Positions 53,563-62,647 of a stretch of 64,000 bases of DNA are shown here, piece after piece (within the stretch, counting starts at the first letter, position 1; every line of letters begins with the position of its first letter). The translations under genes and the position numbers were made by a program. Source of the stretch: JACDAE01 sp963744875. GTDB taxonomy: Bacteria > Chloroflexota > Ktedonobacteria > Ktedonobacterales > Ktedonobacteraceae. The notes beneath the pieces were generated by a model. That model saw only the letters and a program-made list of their open reading frames with translations. It was not told the DNA's origin and ran no database searches. Location of the stretch: NCBI GenBank assembly GCA_963744875.1, contig CAVUVQ010000009.1, positions 434,001-498,000 of the forward strand, in the 5' to 3' direction.

Positions 53563-54772
53563 TTGCACCCCTCAAACGGGTCACCTCGGCCAGTTAGCCT
53601 CAAAAAATTACCCGCCAGGTAATTCAAGACATAGGTGTTTCAATCCCAAACGGGTCGCCTCAGCTATTTAGCCGAAATGCTGTTATGCCTATTAACATGT
53701 AACGTTATTGTTTCAATCCCAAACGGGTCGCCTCAGCTATTTAGCCGCGGCAATGCCACCCATTACTATATGTAATCAAATCCAGTTTCAATCCCAAACG
53801 GGTCGCCTCAGCTATTTAGCCACGCAATTCTTATGGCCCACAATTTCAGCCTCAGTTGTTTCAATCCCAAACGGGTCGCCTCAGCTATTTAGCCTTCATC
53901 GTATTCAAAGTACACTGTGCTGATGAAAGTTTCAATCCCAAACGGGTCGCCTCAGCTATTTAGCCCTGCAACCCACGTGATACCTAAAGGCAATAGAACT
54001 GGTTTCAATCCCAAACGGGTCGCCTCAGCTATTTAGCCCCCGAGAGCCATGGAAATACCGCATACTGATGAAGTTTCAATCCCAAACGGGTCGCCTCAGC
54101 TATTTAGCCGTTCTGATGGGTCGCCGAGGGCAAGGAGACAGTTTCGGGTTTCAATCCCAAACGGGTCGCCTCAGCTATTTAGCCTCAGCAGATTGCCCAG
54201 CAACACACAGAACAGAAAAGTTTCAATCCCAAACGGGTCGCCTCAGCTATTTAGCCAGTACACTTATGGCTGCTGCAGAGAAAAATACAATTGTTTCAAT
54301 CCCAAACGGGTCGCCTCAGCTATTTAGCCTACGATACGCTTCATTGATAGTTTCCTTCAGTTTTTGGGTTTCAATCCCAAACGGGTCGCCTCAGCTATTT
54401 AGCCTTTGGTGAGTATCACCTTATTTATCCCTGTATACCTCTGTTTCAATCCCAAACGGGTCGCCTCAGCTATTTAGCCATATGACGGCCCAGTCATTAC
54501 TGGCTCGGTTGGTGTAGTTTCAATCCCAAACGGGTCGCCTCAGCTATTTAGCCTAAAGTTGCCTAAGCTTACACTGTCTGAATATGACCGTTTCAATCCC
54601 AAACGGGTCGCCTCAGCTATTTAGCCTGAGATAATCCCAGAGGTGCCTAACCTGACTGTAAAGTTTCAATCCCAAACGGGTCGCCTCAGCTATTTAGTCC
54701 CAACTGAGAGGTCTTATCCAGCAGGGTTGGAAGGGGTTTCAATCCCAAACGGGTCGCCTCAGCTATTTAGCC
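53562..54772 (-). CRISPR. CRISPR array: 16 repeats of 37 bp plus one degenerate terminal repeat
   Basis: Repeats begin at 53637, 53710, 53785, 53858, 53929, 54002, 54073, 54148, 54220, 54293, 54368, 54443, 54517, 54590, 54663 and 54736. On the plus strand each begins GTTTCAATCCCAAACGGG and ends CTATTTAGCC; the copy at 54663 ends TTAGTC. Spacers are 34-38 bases and all differ. A degenerate 38-base repeat at 53562-53599, one 37-base spacer before the first good repeat, marks the old, leader-distal end. Transcription is inferred on the minus strand, where repeats end in ATTGAAAC and a promoter adjoins the 54772 end. The subtype cannot be set without effector genes. Confidence 0.98.
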
Positions 54773-54784
54773 TCTGGCACTTTT

Positions 54785-54813
54785 AGTATAGCATGAGAAG
54801 CCAGTTGACGCAA
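54785..54813 (-). promoter_or_regulatory. CRISPR leader promoter
   Basis: On the minus strand TTGCGT (54813-54808) and TATACT (54790-54785) are exactly 17 bases apart with TGC before the -10, only 12 bases before the first repeat. The rest of the leader, 54814-54958, has no gene. Confidence 0.75.
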
Positions 54814-54958
54814 TGGTTTGCGAGAGGCTCCTTTTTTTGAGGAAATTTCGTGTCAGAATTCACTCGTTTTTGGGTACGAATCGCCTTGAGGTGGCTTGAG
54901 AAGGCATGCGCGAGGCGCAGCTCAACGAGTCCATCACGTATGCCTATCGCGGCTGAGC

Positions 54959-55264
54959 TTAAACGACAAAGAGAATGTCCTCTTTTGGTGGTGGGTCACC
55001 AATGGTTTCGACTTTCTCCACACAGTTGGCGCACAGGGGATAAAAGCGTACGCTATCCTTATTGATCAAATATTCATCCAACTTGGATTGCAAGAGGATC
55101 AGATCCTTTCGTGTGAGAAAACACTCGAATAACGAGTATTGTGTCCATTTGCCAAAACCTGAGAGGATTTGATGGACCTTGGTGCGGCGGCGATCTTCAG
55201 AAATGTCGTAGGCGATGACGTAACACATCGTTGTCTGGGCGCTACTGCCTCTTTTGTTCTTCAC
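54959..55264 (-). CDS. cas2: CRISPR-associated endoribonuclease-like Cas2
   Basis: A 101-residue adaptation protein. The ferredoxin-like start CYVIAYDISEDRRRTKVHQI carries the conserved Asp, followed by GFGKWTQYSLFECFLTRKDL and SVRFYPLCANCVEKVETIG. The length is normal. GTG at 55264 has GGAGG 5-6 bases upstream; an internal ATG at about residue 13 is less likely. It is 9 bases after cas1 and just upstream of the leader, the usual order. Confidence 0.95.
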   Translation of the reverse strand: MKNKRGSSAQTTMCYVIAYDISEDRRRTKVHQILSGFGKWTQYSLFECFLTRKDLILLQSKLDEYLINKDSVRFYPLCANCVEKVETIGDPPPKEDILFVV

Positions 55265-55273
55265 CGTCTCCTC

Positions 55274-56179
55274 CTATCGAATACGCAAGGGCGGATAGCT
55301 CTCAATCTCACCCATCAGGTACTTGGCTAAGAGTCTGGCCTGCAGTTCAATACAGCGTCGGTAGCTCGTTTTATACCCGAACAGGGGATGTTGCACCTCT
55401 TCGTTGAGGCGCTCCTCAAAGCGTGTGAAGAACAGGGTGCGTTTCTCCTGTTTGAGACGATAGGCTCCCAGTTCGACAACAAAATCGTGTGAGGTGAGCA
55501 TGCGATTGTTCAGCAGGTTCAAAACCACCGAATCGACGATCACCGGTCGAAACTCTTCCACCAGATCAAGTCCCAGCGCCGGACGCCCATAGAAGGAGCT
55601 GTGCAAGTACCCCACAAAGTGATCAAATCCCACGAACTGAACTGCGCTGGCAACGTTGTTGGTGAGCAAGGAGTAGCCAAAGCTGAGGAGAGCATTCACG
55701 GGATCCGTTGGAGGCCGCTTCACACGACCTGGAAAAGGCCATTGTCGCTGATCAGCCAGGAGCTTGCCAAAACAGTTGAAATAGGCAGCACTCCCGGCAC
55801 CTTCCATGCCCAGGATGGCTTCCAGAGGAGTTCCTGCAATGCCATGATCTCCGCTTGCCAGCCGTTGAAGAGCAGGCATCGGCTCCAACGATAACGCTGG
55901 CAATTGATAGAGGAGCGTGCTGATCTGGTCAATGGCCTGCTTCATCTGAGCATCGGATTGACGGCGCTGGTAGCGTTGTAAGAGTGTGCGTTGATTCATG
56001 AGCTTGCCGATCACAAAGCGCCGTGCCAGTTCGCAGCGCTGTGTCATATCCTGATGTGCGCGGTATTGAGCCAGACGTAAGATCGCATTTTTGGAAAAGG
56101 ATGGCGAGAGACGGCCTTTGAACTGTCCATAGCGATAGGGAAACCACAATAATGCTCCAAATGGGATACGTACAGTCAT
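55274..56179 (-). pseudogene. cas1: CRISPR integrase Cas1, N-terminal domain missing
   Basis: A 301-residue reading frame that begins directly at GQFKGRLSPSFSKNAILRLA, the linker after the normal N-terminal beta domain of about 75 residues, preceded by only some 18 unrelated residues. The helical catalytic domain is complete: ILGMEGAGSAAYF (Glu), GYLHSSFYGRPALGLDLVEE (His and the acidic pair), and FRPVIVDSVV. No Cas1-like N-terminus was found in any frame further upstream, where a methyltransferase gene lies. Because the beta domain forms the dimer and contacts prespacer DNA, integration is probably lost. Confidence 0.85.
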
Positions 56180-56239
56180 CTATTTTCCTTAATACGTTTG
56201 TTGATGTGATGGCAGTTCACCGCAACCCTCAGTGCAGAA

Positions 56240-56989
56240 TTATGTGTTCTCTTTTCTCCCCATCACAATTTGCAAAGGAGGGTAGGCCAGTCGATTCGGC
56301 GACGAGATGCAAACAGCTCGCATCCCACAAAATCGCAGATGCTCCGCCAACTCCTCAATCAAAAAGATATCCATCAATGCAACCCTCCCTCCTGGTTTGA
56401 GCACACGTACCATTTCGTTGATTGCCTGGCGTCTCCCCTCACGCGTGGGGATATTGTGGATGCTTTTACTCGCGACCACAACATCAACACTGCCATCAGA
56501 TAAAAAAGAGAGATCGCACATATCCCCATCATGCACCTCAACCCGATCAAGAACACCCTCGATCTGAGCATTTATCAGCGTTGCCTCTTTGGTATTGTTC
56601 CCTTGATCGACTGGTGACCACAGATCAATCCCTGCCACACGGCCATATGGTAAGCGTTTTGCTGCTTTGATGAGCAGCAATCCACGCCCACATCCTACGT
56701 CGAGAATGTTTTCGTTTCCTTGCAGATCCAACGCATTTAGCAGATCATCGGCAGCCCAGATTTTGACCACGCGGCTACTCCAGATCATGATGATCCCCCT
56801 CAAGAACCAGAACCATCCTGTTGCCTGAAGGAAGCGCCCCGCCCACACGAGAAGACTCCACCTTCTCCTTTGGGCTACCCATCCGACGAGCATTCCAGCG
56901 ATGAGAAGCCCTGTACCTGTGCAGATATAGCCTCGTAACAGACCGGGCGCATCCTGACCATAGTCAACCTGTTGTTGTCTTGATTGCAT
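56240..56989 (-). CDS. SAM-dependent methyltransferase with two N-terminal membrane helices
   Basis: A 249-residue protein. Two hydrophobic segments at about residues 22-65 (YICTGTGLLIAGMLVGWVAQ and WAGRFLQATGWFWFLRGII) anchor it to the membrane. The methyltransferase domain follows: ILDVGCGRGLLLIKAAKRLP, RVAGIDLWSPVDQG, VHDGDMCDLSFLSDGSVDVV, RVLKPGGRVALMD. The ATG at 56989 has AGGAG 8 bases upstream. It resembles methyltransferases that act on lipid-like substrates, but the substrate is unknown. It follows the transporter genes on the same strand. Confidence 0.88.
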   Translation of the reverse strand: MQSRQQQVDYGQDAPGLLRGYICTGTGLLIAGMLVGWVAQRRRWSLLVWAGRFLQATGWFWFLRGIIMIWSSRVVKIWAADDLLNALDLQGNENILDVGCGRGLLLIKAAKRLPYGRVAGIDLWSPVDQGNNTKEATLINAQIEGVLDRVEVHDGDMCDLSFLSDGSVDVVVASKSIHNIPTREGRRQAINEMVRVLKPGGRVALMDIFLIEELAEHLRFCGMRAVCISSPNRLAYPPLQIVMGRKENT

Positions 56990-57088
56990 GCTTTTGCTCC
57001 TTGCGTTCCTATCCATCATTACTCTTTCTTCACCGAGGCCGCCTCCAGAGGAGACGCCTCAACGTCACTCAGTTTCTGGCACACTCTC

Positions 57089-58026
57089 TTAGGGGTCCCA
57101 CCATCGCTGCATACTCGGCACAATGCCCTCAGGGAGCACGAAGAGTGTTCCCAGGAAGAGGAGGCCATACAGGATTTGCGAGAGTCCCGGCTCCCCAAAT
57201 TGTAACGTCAGATATTGTTGCAGCGGGACCACGATGACCGCTCCGACGATTGGCCCCCACAACGTTCCCAGGCCACCGAAATAGCAGATTAAGGCGATCG
57301 CAACATCAAACGTTGGATCAAAAGCGAAGGGAGGGTCGATCGAGCCGACAAAATAGGCGTAGATCCCCCCGGCAATCCCCACGAACCAGGCTGAGAGGAT
57401 ATAGGCAATCAATTTGTCGGCCCAGGTTCGCACGCCCAGACTCTGCGCTCGCTCCTCATCATCACGAATTGCTCGCAGGTGTAGCCCAAACCTGGAATGG
57501 CGTATCCACCACACTACTAGCAGTGCCAGGATAACCAGACCCAGTGCCACCTCATAGAATGGCGTATTGTACACCTCTCCATTCCAGGAAGGGGTGGGTA
57601 GATTCATTCCACTGGAACCATTGGTGATTGCAGGCAGATTGTAGGCCAACAATTGAAAACTGAAAAAGAGCGCAATGGTCACAATCACAAACGTGTTTCC
57701 TCGTACGCGTAGAATGATCCACCCGGCGGGGAGGGCAACCAGACCAGCTATGATTCCTGATAGAGGCAACAGCAGCAAGGGAACAACATCTGCCGAATAG
57801 TCCAGTGTTGACAGAACAACGCCAGCGTATAGGCTCCAATGCCGAAAAAGGTGGCGTGGCCCAGGGAGATGAAGCCTGTTGCACCAGAAAACAGATTCCA
57901 TCCCGTCGCCGAAGCCGCATAGAGCAGCGTAAAAATGGCAATGGAAGTCATGGTCGGGTTTGGCACCAGCCAGGGAAAAGCTACGGCCAGAAGGAGCACC
58001 AGAAACATGAGCAGACGGTTCTTCAT
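57089..58026 (-). pseudogene. LivM-like branched-chain amino acid ABC permease, frameshifted
   Basis: Two frames make one about 310-residue permease. From the ATG at 58026 the first gives MKNRLLMFLVLLLAVAFPWL and NLFSGATGFISLGHATFFGI, the LivM signature. It breaks after ALFCQHWT, and the second frame resumes with YSADVVPLLLLPLSGIIAGL and runs through RAIRDDEERAQSLGV, the cytoplasmic loop that contacts the ATPase, to the end. A one-base deletion near 57800-57806 explains the break. The ATG overlaps the livH stop by 4 bases. It may be real decay or a sequencing error. Confidence 0.85.
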
Positions 58027-58937
58027 TGCATCCTTCCTTCCCGTTGTCCAAAGAGTCCTTGTGGACGAAGCAGCAAGAGCACGACGAGCAGCGCGAAGAA
58101 AACCGACGATGACCAGACGGGCGACCAGACCAGGGCCGTCACATTTCCAATCACAAGCATCAGGATCGATGCCATGAAGGTTCCTTTGAGGCTGCCCCGG
58201 CCCCCCATCACGATAATGGTCAACAATCGTGAGATGAGATCGTAGGAACTGGCAGGATTGAACGCATTGGTTGCTCCATAGGCCATTCCCCCAACTGCAC
58301 ACAGCGCTACGCCCAATGCGAATGTGAGCATCTGTATGCGCTCCACATCAATGCCGATGAGCAGCGCTGCCTCGCGATGCTGCATCGAGGCACGTAACGT
58401 CGCGCCAAAGCTGGTTCGATACACCAGCAAAAAGATGCTGGTCAACAGAACCATGCTCAGAAGGAACACGAAGAACGAGATCACTGGAACATAGAAGTCT
58501 CCAATCTGCACTGTTGCATCAAGATACCAGGCATGCATGGAGACCGAATCCGTGGTAAAGATGAGGGATAATCCTCCCTCAATCACCTGGGCAATGGCAA
58601 AGAGCACCAGGATGGAGAGTGCCATGCGATTGTTCTTGAGACGACGGAGGAACAAGCGCTCGATCAGCAGTCCCAGCACAAACAAGATGGGAGTCGTGAA
58701 TACCACTCCCAGGAAGAGATCCACATGCAATGATTGCTCCAATGCATAGCTCAGGTACGCTCCCAGAATCACAAGGATGCCCTGCGCAACATTAATAATA
58801 TTCATCAGCCCATACGTTAACGTCAGCCCTGAAGCCATCAGAGCATAGATAGCACTGGTGAGGAGGCCTGTCAGGACTCCTACACCAATGGAATGCATAA
58901 GGGGAAACACCGACGATGATCCTTTCTCCAGCGACAA
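58023..58937 (-). CDS. LivH-like branched-chain amino acid ABC permease
   Basis: A 304-residue permease with about eight helices. ASGLTLTYGLMNIINVAQGI is the family's N-terminal signature; GATLRASMQHREAALLIGID is the EAA-like loop that would meet the ATPase; and TIIVMGGRGSLKGTFMASIL is near the end. The start is TTG at 58937 with GAGGA 8 bases upstream; ATG at 58898 is a second choice. It lies between the binding protein and the frameshifted LivM. No LivG or LivF gene is found in the cluster. Confidence 0.9.
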   Translation of the reverse strand: MSLEKGSSSVFPLMHSIGVGVLTGLLTSAIYALMASGLTLTYGLMNIINVAQGILVILGAYLSYALEQSLHVDLFLGVVFTTPILFVLGLLIERLFLRRLKNNRMALSILVLFAIAQVIEGGLSLIFTTDSVSMHAWYLDATVQIGDFYVPVISFFVFLLSMVLLTSIFLLVYRTSFGATLRASMQHREAALLIGIDVERIQMLTFALGVALCAVGGMAYGATNAFNPASSYDLISRLLTIIVMGGRGSLKGTFMASILMLVIGNVTALVWSPVWSSSVFFALLVVLLLLRPQGLFGQREGRMQ

Positions 58938-58979
58938 AGAGGGTTCCTCATAACCGGTTTGTTTGTGAGGAACCGCGTG

Positions 58980-60221
58980 CTACCAACGATGCTTAGGAAA
59001 CTCCGGGGTGGCCTGCGCAATCGACGTGGGATAGACGGGAAGTAACTGCTTGCCTTGCCACTGAAACAGAGAGGGAAAGGCGAGACGATTTTGTCCGGTC
59101 GCATCAAACTGGATTGGTCCCTGCACCGTGCTAAATTGGGCCGTGCTCATATCCTTGATGAGAAGACGATTGTCCAGACTGTGGGTATGTTCGATGGCCT
59201 GCTGCATCACCTGAGCCGCACTGTAGGCTTGTGCCACATCGGAACTTATCGATGCTTTGGCAATGTGATAGCGAGCCATATAGGAAGAGATCAGTTCTGT
59301 ATTTCCAATCGTCTTGGCATCTGGCCACCAGCTATTGGGGACAAAGATTCCATCGGGTGTCCCAACGCCACTAAGGAACTGATCCACCTGGTCAGGGCCA
59401 GAAGTTTCGATGAGCATCTGAGGATTGTAGTGCTGCTGTTTGAAGACCCAAGTCAGTGCAATACTATCCTGGATGGCTGTCGTTCCCAGAATGACCACTT
59501 GCGCATGGGTCGCGATGATTTTTTCAGCAATAGGGGTATAATCGGTCGTCTCCGTAGGCCAGATGATTTGTTGTCCTGGATTGCTTCCCACTGTCGTAAT
59601 GCCTCCTTGCTCTAAAATATGTTGCGCCAGGACAACGGGAGGTTGTGCAAAGGGATCATCAGCGGCTGCATACACAGCCGTCTTTGGACGCAATTGCAGT
59701 GGGAGCGTCAGCACATAGTTGGCAAATGTGGTCAGATACTGCGACGCCGGCAGGGAGACGCAGAACAGATTTTTCAAGCCAAGCGCAAAGACCGAGGGAG
59801 CCGTTCCAGCCCCTTCGGGAAAGGCGTAGCCATAGCGATTGGCGATTTTCGCGGCAGGTTTGGTCAGAAACGAAGAAAAGGGGGCAAATAACAAATCGAC
59901 ATGATCGATGGTGATCAACTTTTGATAATTAGTGGTCACTTGCTCCGGTGTACTGGCATCATTGAGGATTTTCAAGACCACCGGGCGACCAAGCAAGCCA
60001 CCTTGATGGTTGATCGTATCAGCCCAGAGCTCATATCCTTGTTGAAAGAAGCGGGAATCATCGGAAAAATCGCCTGACGTTGACAGGGAGATGCCAATTA
60101 CAATGGGATGACGTTGGGATGTGGTTGACGTGCTTCCACACCCGGTTAGTCCAGGTAAAATACAGGCAAGAAGCACCAGAACAAAAACAGTCCTCTTTGT
60201 GAGGGAAAATCGTGAAAACAT
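58980..60221 (-). CDS. LivK-like periplasmic-type substrate-binding lipoprotein
   Basis: A 413-residue lipoprotein. The signal peptide (residues 1-27) ends in the lipobox LTGC, so Cys would be lipidated. The mature part is the type I binding fold: IVIGISLSTSGDFSDDSRFF, LLGRPVVLKILNDASTPEQV, VDLLFAPFSS, TAVYAAADDPFAQP, VVILGTTAIQDSIAL. GAAGGAGG lies 4-5 bases before the ATG. It heads the LivK-LivH-LivM cluster; the ligand may be an amino acid or an amide. Confidence 0.92.
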   Translation of the reverse strand: MFSRFSLTKRTVFVLVLLACILPGLTGCGSTSTTSQRHPIVIGISLSTSGDFSDDSRFFQQGYELWADTINHQGGLLGRPVVLKILNDASTPEQVTTNYQKLITIDHVDLLFAPFSSFLTKPAAKIANRYGYAFPEGAGTAPSVFALGLKNLFCVSLPASQYLTTFANYVLTLPLQLRPKTAVYAAADDPFAQPPVVLAQHILEQGGITTVGSNPGQQIIWPTETTDYTPIAEKIIATHAQVVILGTTAIQDSIALTWVFKQQHYNPQMLIETSGPDQVDQFLSGVGTPDGIFVPNSWWPDAKTIGNTELISSYMARYHIAKASISSDVAQAYSAAQVMQQAIEHTHSLDNRLLIKDMSTAQFSTVQGPIQFDATGQNRLAFPSLFQWQGKQLLPVYPTSIAQATPEFPKHRW

Positions 60222-60473
60222 CGTTCCTCCTTCTATTCTCTAAAAGAGAGCGCAAGCATTTTTTTCACGCAAAGATGAATGCGACGAAGATATCGTCTTA
60301 GAATGGTTTTTCAGAGCCATGCATGCCGAGAGAAGGTGTAATCTCTCCGCAACAAAGATACTTATGTATATTTACATCGTGACGTATGGTCGTCATGTTG
60401 TTATTCTCTATAAATCAGTCTTCCAAAGACGTATTTCTCCCTCCTTTGTTTTCCTCTATCTTGTTTCTCTACA

Positions 60474-60815
60474 TTAAGGAAAGATTCCACGGCACTCAGC
60501 GATGCATTTTGTACCCCCCAGTGGAGCAGTAATGACGATGGCGAGCCAACTTTTCCCCTCACCTTCATCATCCAATACTTCGCGCAGTTCTAATCCATCA
60601 GGAAACACAATGCGATAGCGATTCGTGGCCTGGCCATTTGGATCGTACAAAAGAGTTCGTGTCGTTCCTTCAGGAAAGATCACCAGATCCCCATACACAT
60701 GCACTCCAAATGTACATCCATGGATGAGAAGCAGGTGTTTCCATGTCTCAGCCAGAGGAAAGATGAGCAATGCTTGAACCGTTTCTGTTCCCCCAATATC
60801 CATCTCATTACTCAT
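60474..60815 (-). CDS. Hypothetical protein after a methyltransferase gene
   Basis: A 113-residue protein with beta-rich composition (HGCTFGVHVYGDLVIFPEGT, RYRIVFPDGLELREVLDDEG). The chosen ATG at 60815 overlaps the end of the methyltransferase gene by 8 bases, so they are coupled; the ribosome site is weak. No family was recognised. Confidence 0.6.
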   Translation of the reverse strand: MSNEMDIGGTETVQALLIFPLAETWKHLLLIHGCTFGVHVYGDLVIFPEGTTRTLLYDPNGQATNRYRIVFPDGLELREVLDDEGEGKSWLAIVITAPLGGTKCIAECRGIFP

Positions 60816-61665
60816 ATATTCTCTGTTTTTCCAGCTTCTGCGCCGAAAACGTAAAGAGATTCCCAATCCCACCAAATTCGTCTTGGAACAGATCAATCAA
60901 CATCTGCTGATCTATTTGCGCAAGTTCTTCGGCAGTCGTCATCCCCGATTGGAGCAAGAAGCTGGCTGCTTCGCTGATCAACGCATGAAAACTCTCGCGC
61001 CATGCCATGTTCGCTTCCTGGTTATAGAAAGAAAAATCAAGGACACTGGCTGCTATTTGAATTGCTTCAAAGCCAATCTGAGTGAGCAGAGATCCAAGCC
61101 GTGCAACAACGCCGATGAAATGCGGTGAATGAGATAGGCCATACCCAGAGGCGAAGAAAGCCTCACAGAGGATGGCGTGCAAACGTTCCAGGGCCAGTGA
61201 GGTCGTATAGATGCCTTCTCCCTCAGTAAGGACAATGTATCCTTGTGGTCGGAGCAAGGTATGGCAGCGCTGAAGAAAAAGCAGCCACCATGTCTCTTTG
61301 ACCCAACTCACGGCAAAACGCACGTGGATCAGATCAAATGACCCTTCAGCAAAGGGAAGCTCGTTCGCCAGAAAGTCGTGCACACGAAAGAACGCATTAT
61401 TCAATTGTTGTGTGCGTGCTCGTGCGGTGGCATAGTCAATGAGATCGCGACTGACATCAATGCCATAGACCGCTGCCTCTGGCCTTTCGGCGGCCATTTC
61501 AAGGACCCAGTGGCCAGGGCCACATCCAACATCGAGGATCGTCGGGAACTCGGCTTCATCGAAAAGAGCGGGAAGAAGTCCAGTTGCCTTGTCGACGAGT
61601 CGCGCCTGATGATCCAGGCGTGCCCACTCGCCAGCGGAATTGATATCGTTGATGTATGTTGTCAT
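60808..61665 (-). CDS. Class I SAM-dependent methyltransferase
   Basis: A 285-residue methyltransferase. TILDVGCGPGHWVLEMAAER is motif I near residues 43-62, AVYGIDVSRDLIDYA motif II, and ELPFAEGSFDLIHVRF and LLRPQGYIVLTEGEG later motifs. The ATG at 61665 has AAGGAG 6 bases upstream; the longer frame to 61773 is rejected. It is similar in layout to the methyltransferase at 41432. Its substrate is unknown. A small gene starts within its end. Confidence 0.88.
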   Translation of the reverse strand: MTTYINDINSAGEWARLDHQARLVDKATGLLPALFDEAEFPTILDVGCGPGHWVLEMAAERPEAAVYGIDVSRDLIDYATARARTQQLNNAFFRVHDFLANELPFAEGSFDLIHVRFAVSWVKETWWLLFLQRCHTLLRPQGYIVLTEGEGIYTTSLALERLHAILCEAFFASGYGLSHSPHFIGVVARLGSLLTQIGFEAIQIAASVLDFSFYNQEANMAWRESFHALISEAASFLLQSGMTTAEELAQIDQQMLIDLFQDEFGGIGNLFTFSAQKLEKQRIYE

Positions 61666-61681
61666 GGCTTGCTCCTTGTCA

Positions 61682-61912
61682 TCAGAGGACACCTTGATCG
61701 GCTGGCGACCAGATCGTACGAGCGATAATAGAAATGGCTTGTTCCGGTCCGAGAAGTTCAACCAACTTTTCATGATGTTTGCTAATCATTTCCGTTTTGG
61801 CGCTGATGAAATCGTGCCTGGCTGTTCCGCTGGCAAGCCCTGTGAGTCCTGATTGTGCGGCTTGATATTCCTGCTCAATTTGGCGCAAGAGTTGAGCAAC
61901 TTCGCTATGCAT
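61682..61912 (-). CDS. Small helical hypothetical protein
   Basis: A 76-residue helical protein (EVAQLLRQIEQEYQAAQSGL, then FISAKTEMISKHHEKLVELL) of the type often found beside regulators in Ktedonobacteria. GGAGGGGG lies 3-4 bases before the ATG. It ends 16 bases before the methyltransferase start, so co-transcription is likely. The function is unknown. Confidence 0.65.
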   Translation of the reverse strand: MHSEVAQLLRQIEQEYQAAQSGLTGLASGTARHDFISAKTEMISKHHEKLVELLGPEQAISIIARTIWSPADQGVL

Positions 61913-61987
61913 TTTCCCCCTCCAGGTCTTCTATAAAAACGTGAAGTACGTTTTCCTCTCTTCTGTTGGCTTTAATCTGTTTTTTCA

Positions 61988-62239
61988 TCATAGCTCTTCC
62001 TTCTCTTCTTCAGGGAAAAGCACAATATCAACAGTATGTAAGGCATAGTCATCACCGAACTCAGCGGTGAGAGTTGCAAGAACTAACTCTGCCTGATACC
62101 GTTGCACTGGTTGGCAGTTCAGCATTCGATGGATGATAGCGATATCTACCCCAGCTTGCTGAGCAAGGGCTGAGATATCAAAATAGTGCTGATTTCTCAG
62201 GTTTTCCAGCGTCATTTTTTCACTCACATGCAGTATCAT
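61988..62239 (-). CDS. Small helix-turn-helix protein
   Basis: An 83-residue protein with an XRE-like DNA-binding pattern (NQHYFDISALAQQAGVDIAI, then IHRMLNCQPVQRYQAELVLA) and a short acidic tail. The start is taken as ATG 62239 with GGGGAG 10 bases upstream; a TTG at 62245 is also possible. It is transcribed towards the small helical gene, probably as one operon. Confidence 0.65.
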   Translation of the reverse strand: MILHVSEKMTLENLRNQHYFDISALAQQAGVDIAIIHRMLNCQPVQRYQAELVLATLTAEFGDDYALHTVDIVLFPEEEKEEL

Positions 62240-62329
62240 CCTCAAAGTACTCCCCTCACAGTCTGCTCATGAAACGACCCTTGAACTCATGTTTCATCTC
62301 ATTAAGACAGCGAGAAAGGAGAAACATTG

Positions 62330-62343
62330 TATATCCAGTTTTG
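62330..62343 (+). repeat. 14-bp copy of the sequence next to the integrase (possible att site)
   Basis: TATATCCAGTTTTG here also occurs at 36120-36133 beside the integrase 3' end. A match of this length can occur by chance in a window this size, so this is only a candidate right boundary. Confidence 0.2.
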
Positions 62344-62480
62344 CAAGGAATATTTCCTCATGAATGCTAGTTAGAGGATACCAATAAGATAACCGTGATA
62401 CCATTGCATCTTTTGTTATCTTATAAAAAATTTTCTATCTGGTAGAGGAAAAGATGCAAACTCCTCCAGGTAAATAGTGC

Positions 62481-62555
62481 AGGTATTGGCATCTCTGAAG
62501 AAAGTGTTGGATCTATTGACATCTTCGGCAAAAACTTTGCATCTATTGACATCTT
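62481..62555. promoter_or_regulatory. Three 15-bp repeats with exact 30-bp spacing
   Basis: ATCTATTGACATCTT occurs at 62511-62525 and 62541-62555, and a weaker copy, AGGTATTGGCATCTC, at 62481-62495. All are 30 bases apart, three helical turns, so they face the same side of the helix. A TATACT box follows at 62596-62601. This is a likely operator array for the XRE/TPR gene. Confidence 0.7.
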
Positions 62556-62647
62556 GATAAGAGGGACATACTCGACAGGTACGGTGTTACCGGGTATACT
62601 TTTATTCAGAACGAGAAAAGTGTTTCAAAGAGGAAGTGAGGAGTGCG

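Noticed and set aside
54049..54412. Repetitive plus-strand frames through 53708-54412
   Set aside because: They are translations of the CRISPR repeats, not proteins.
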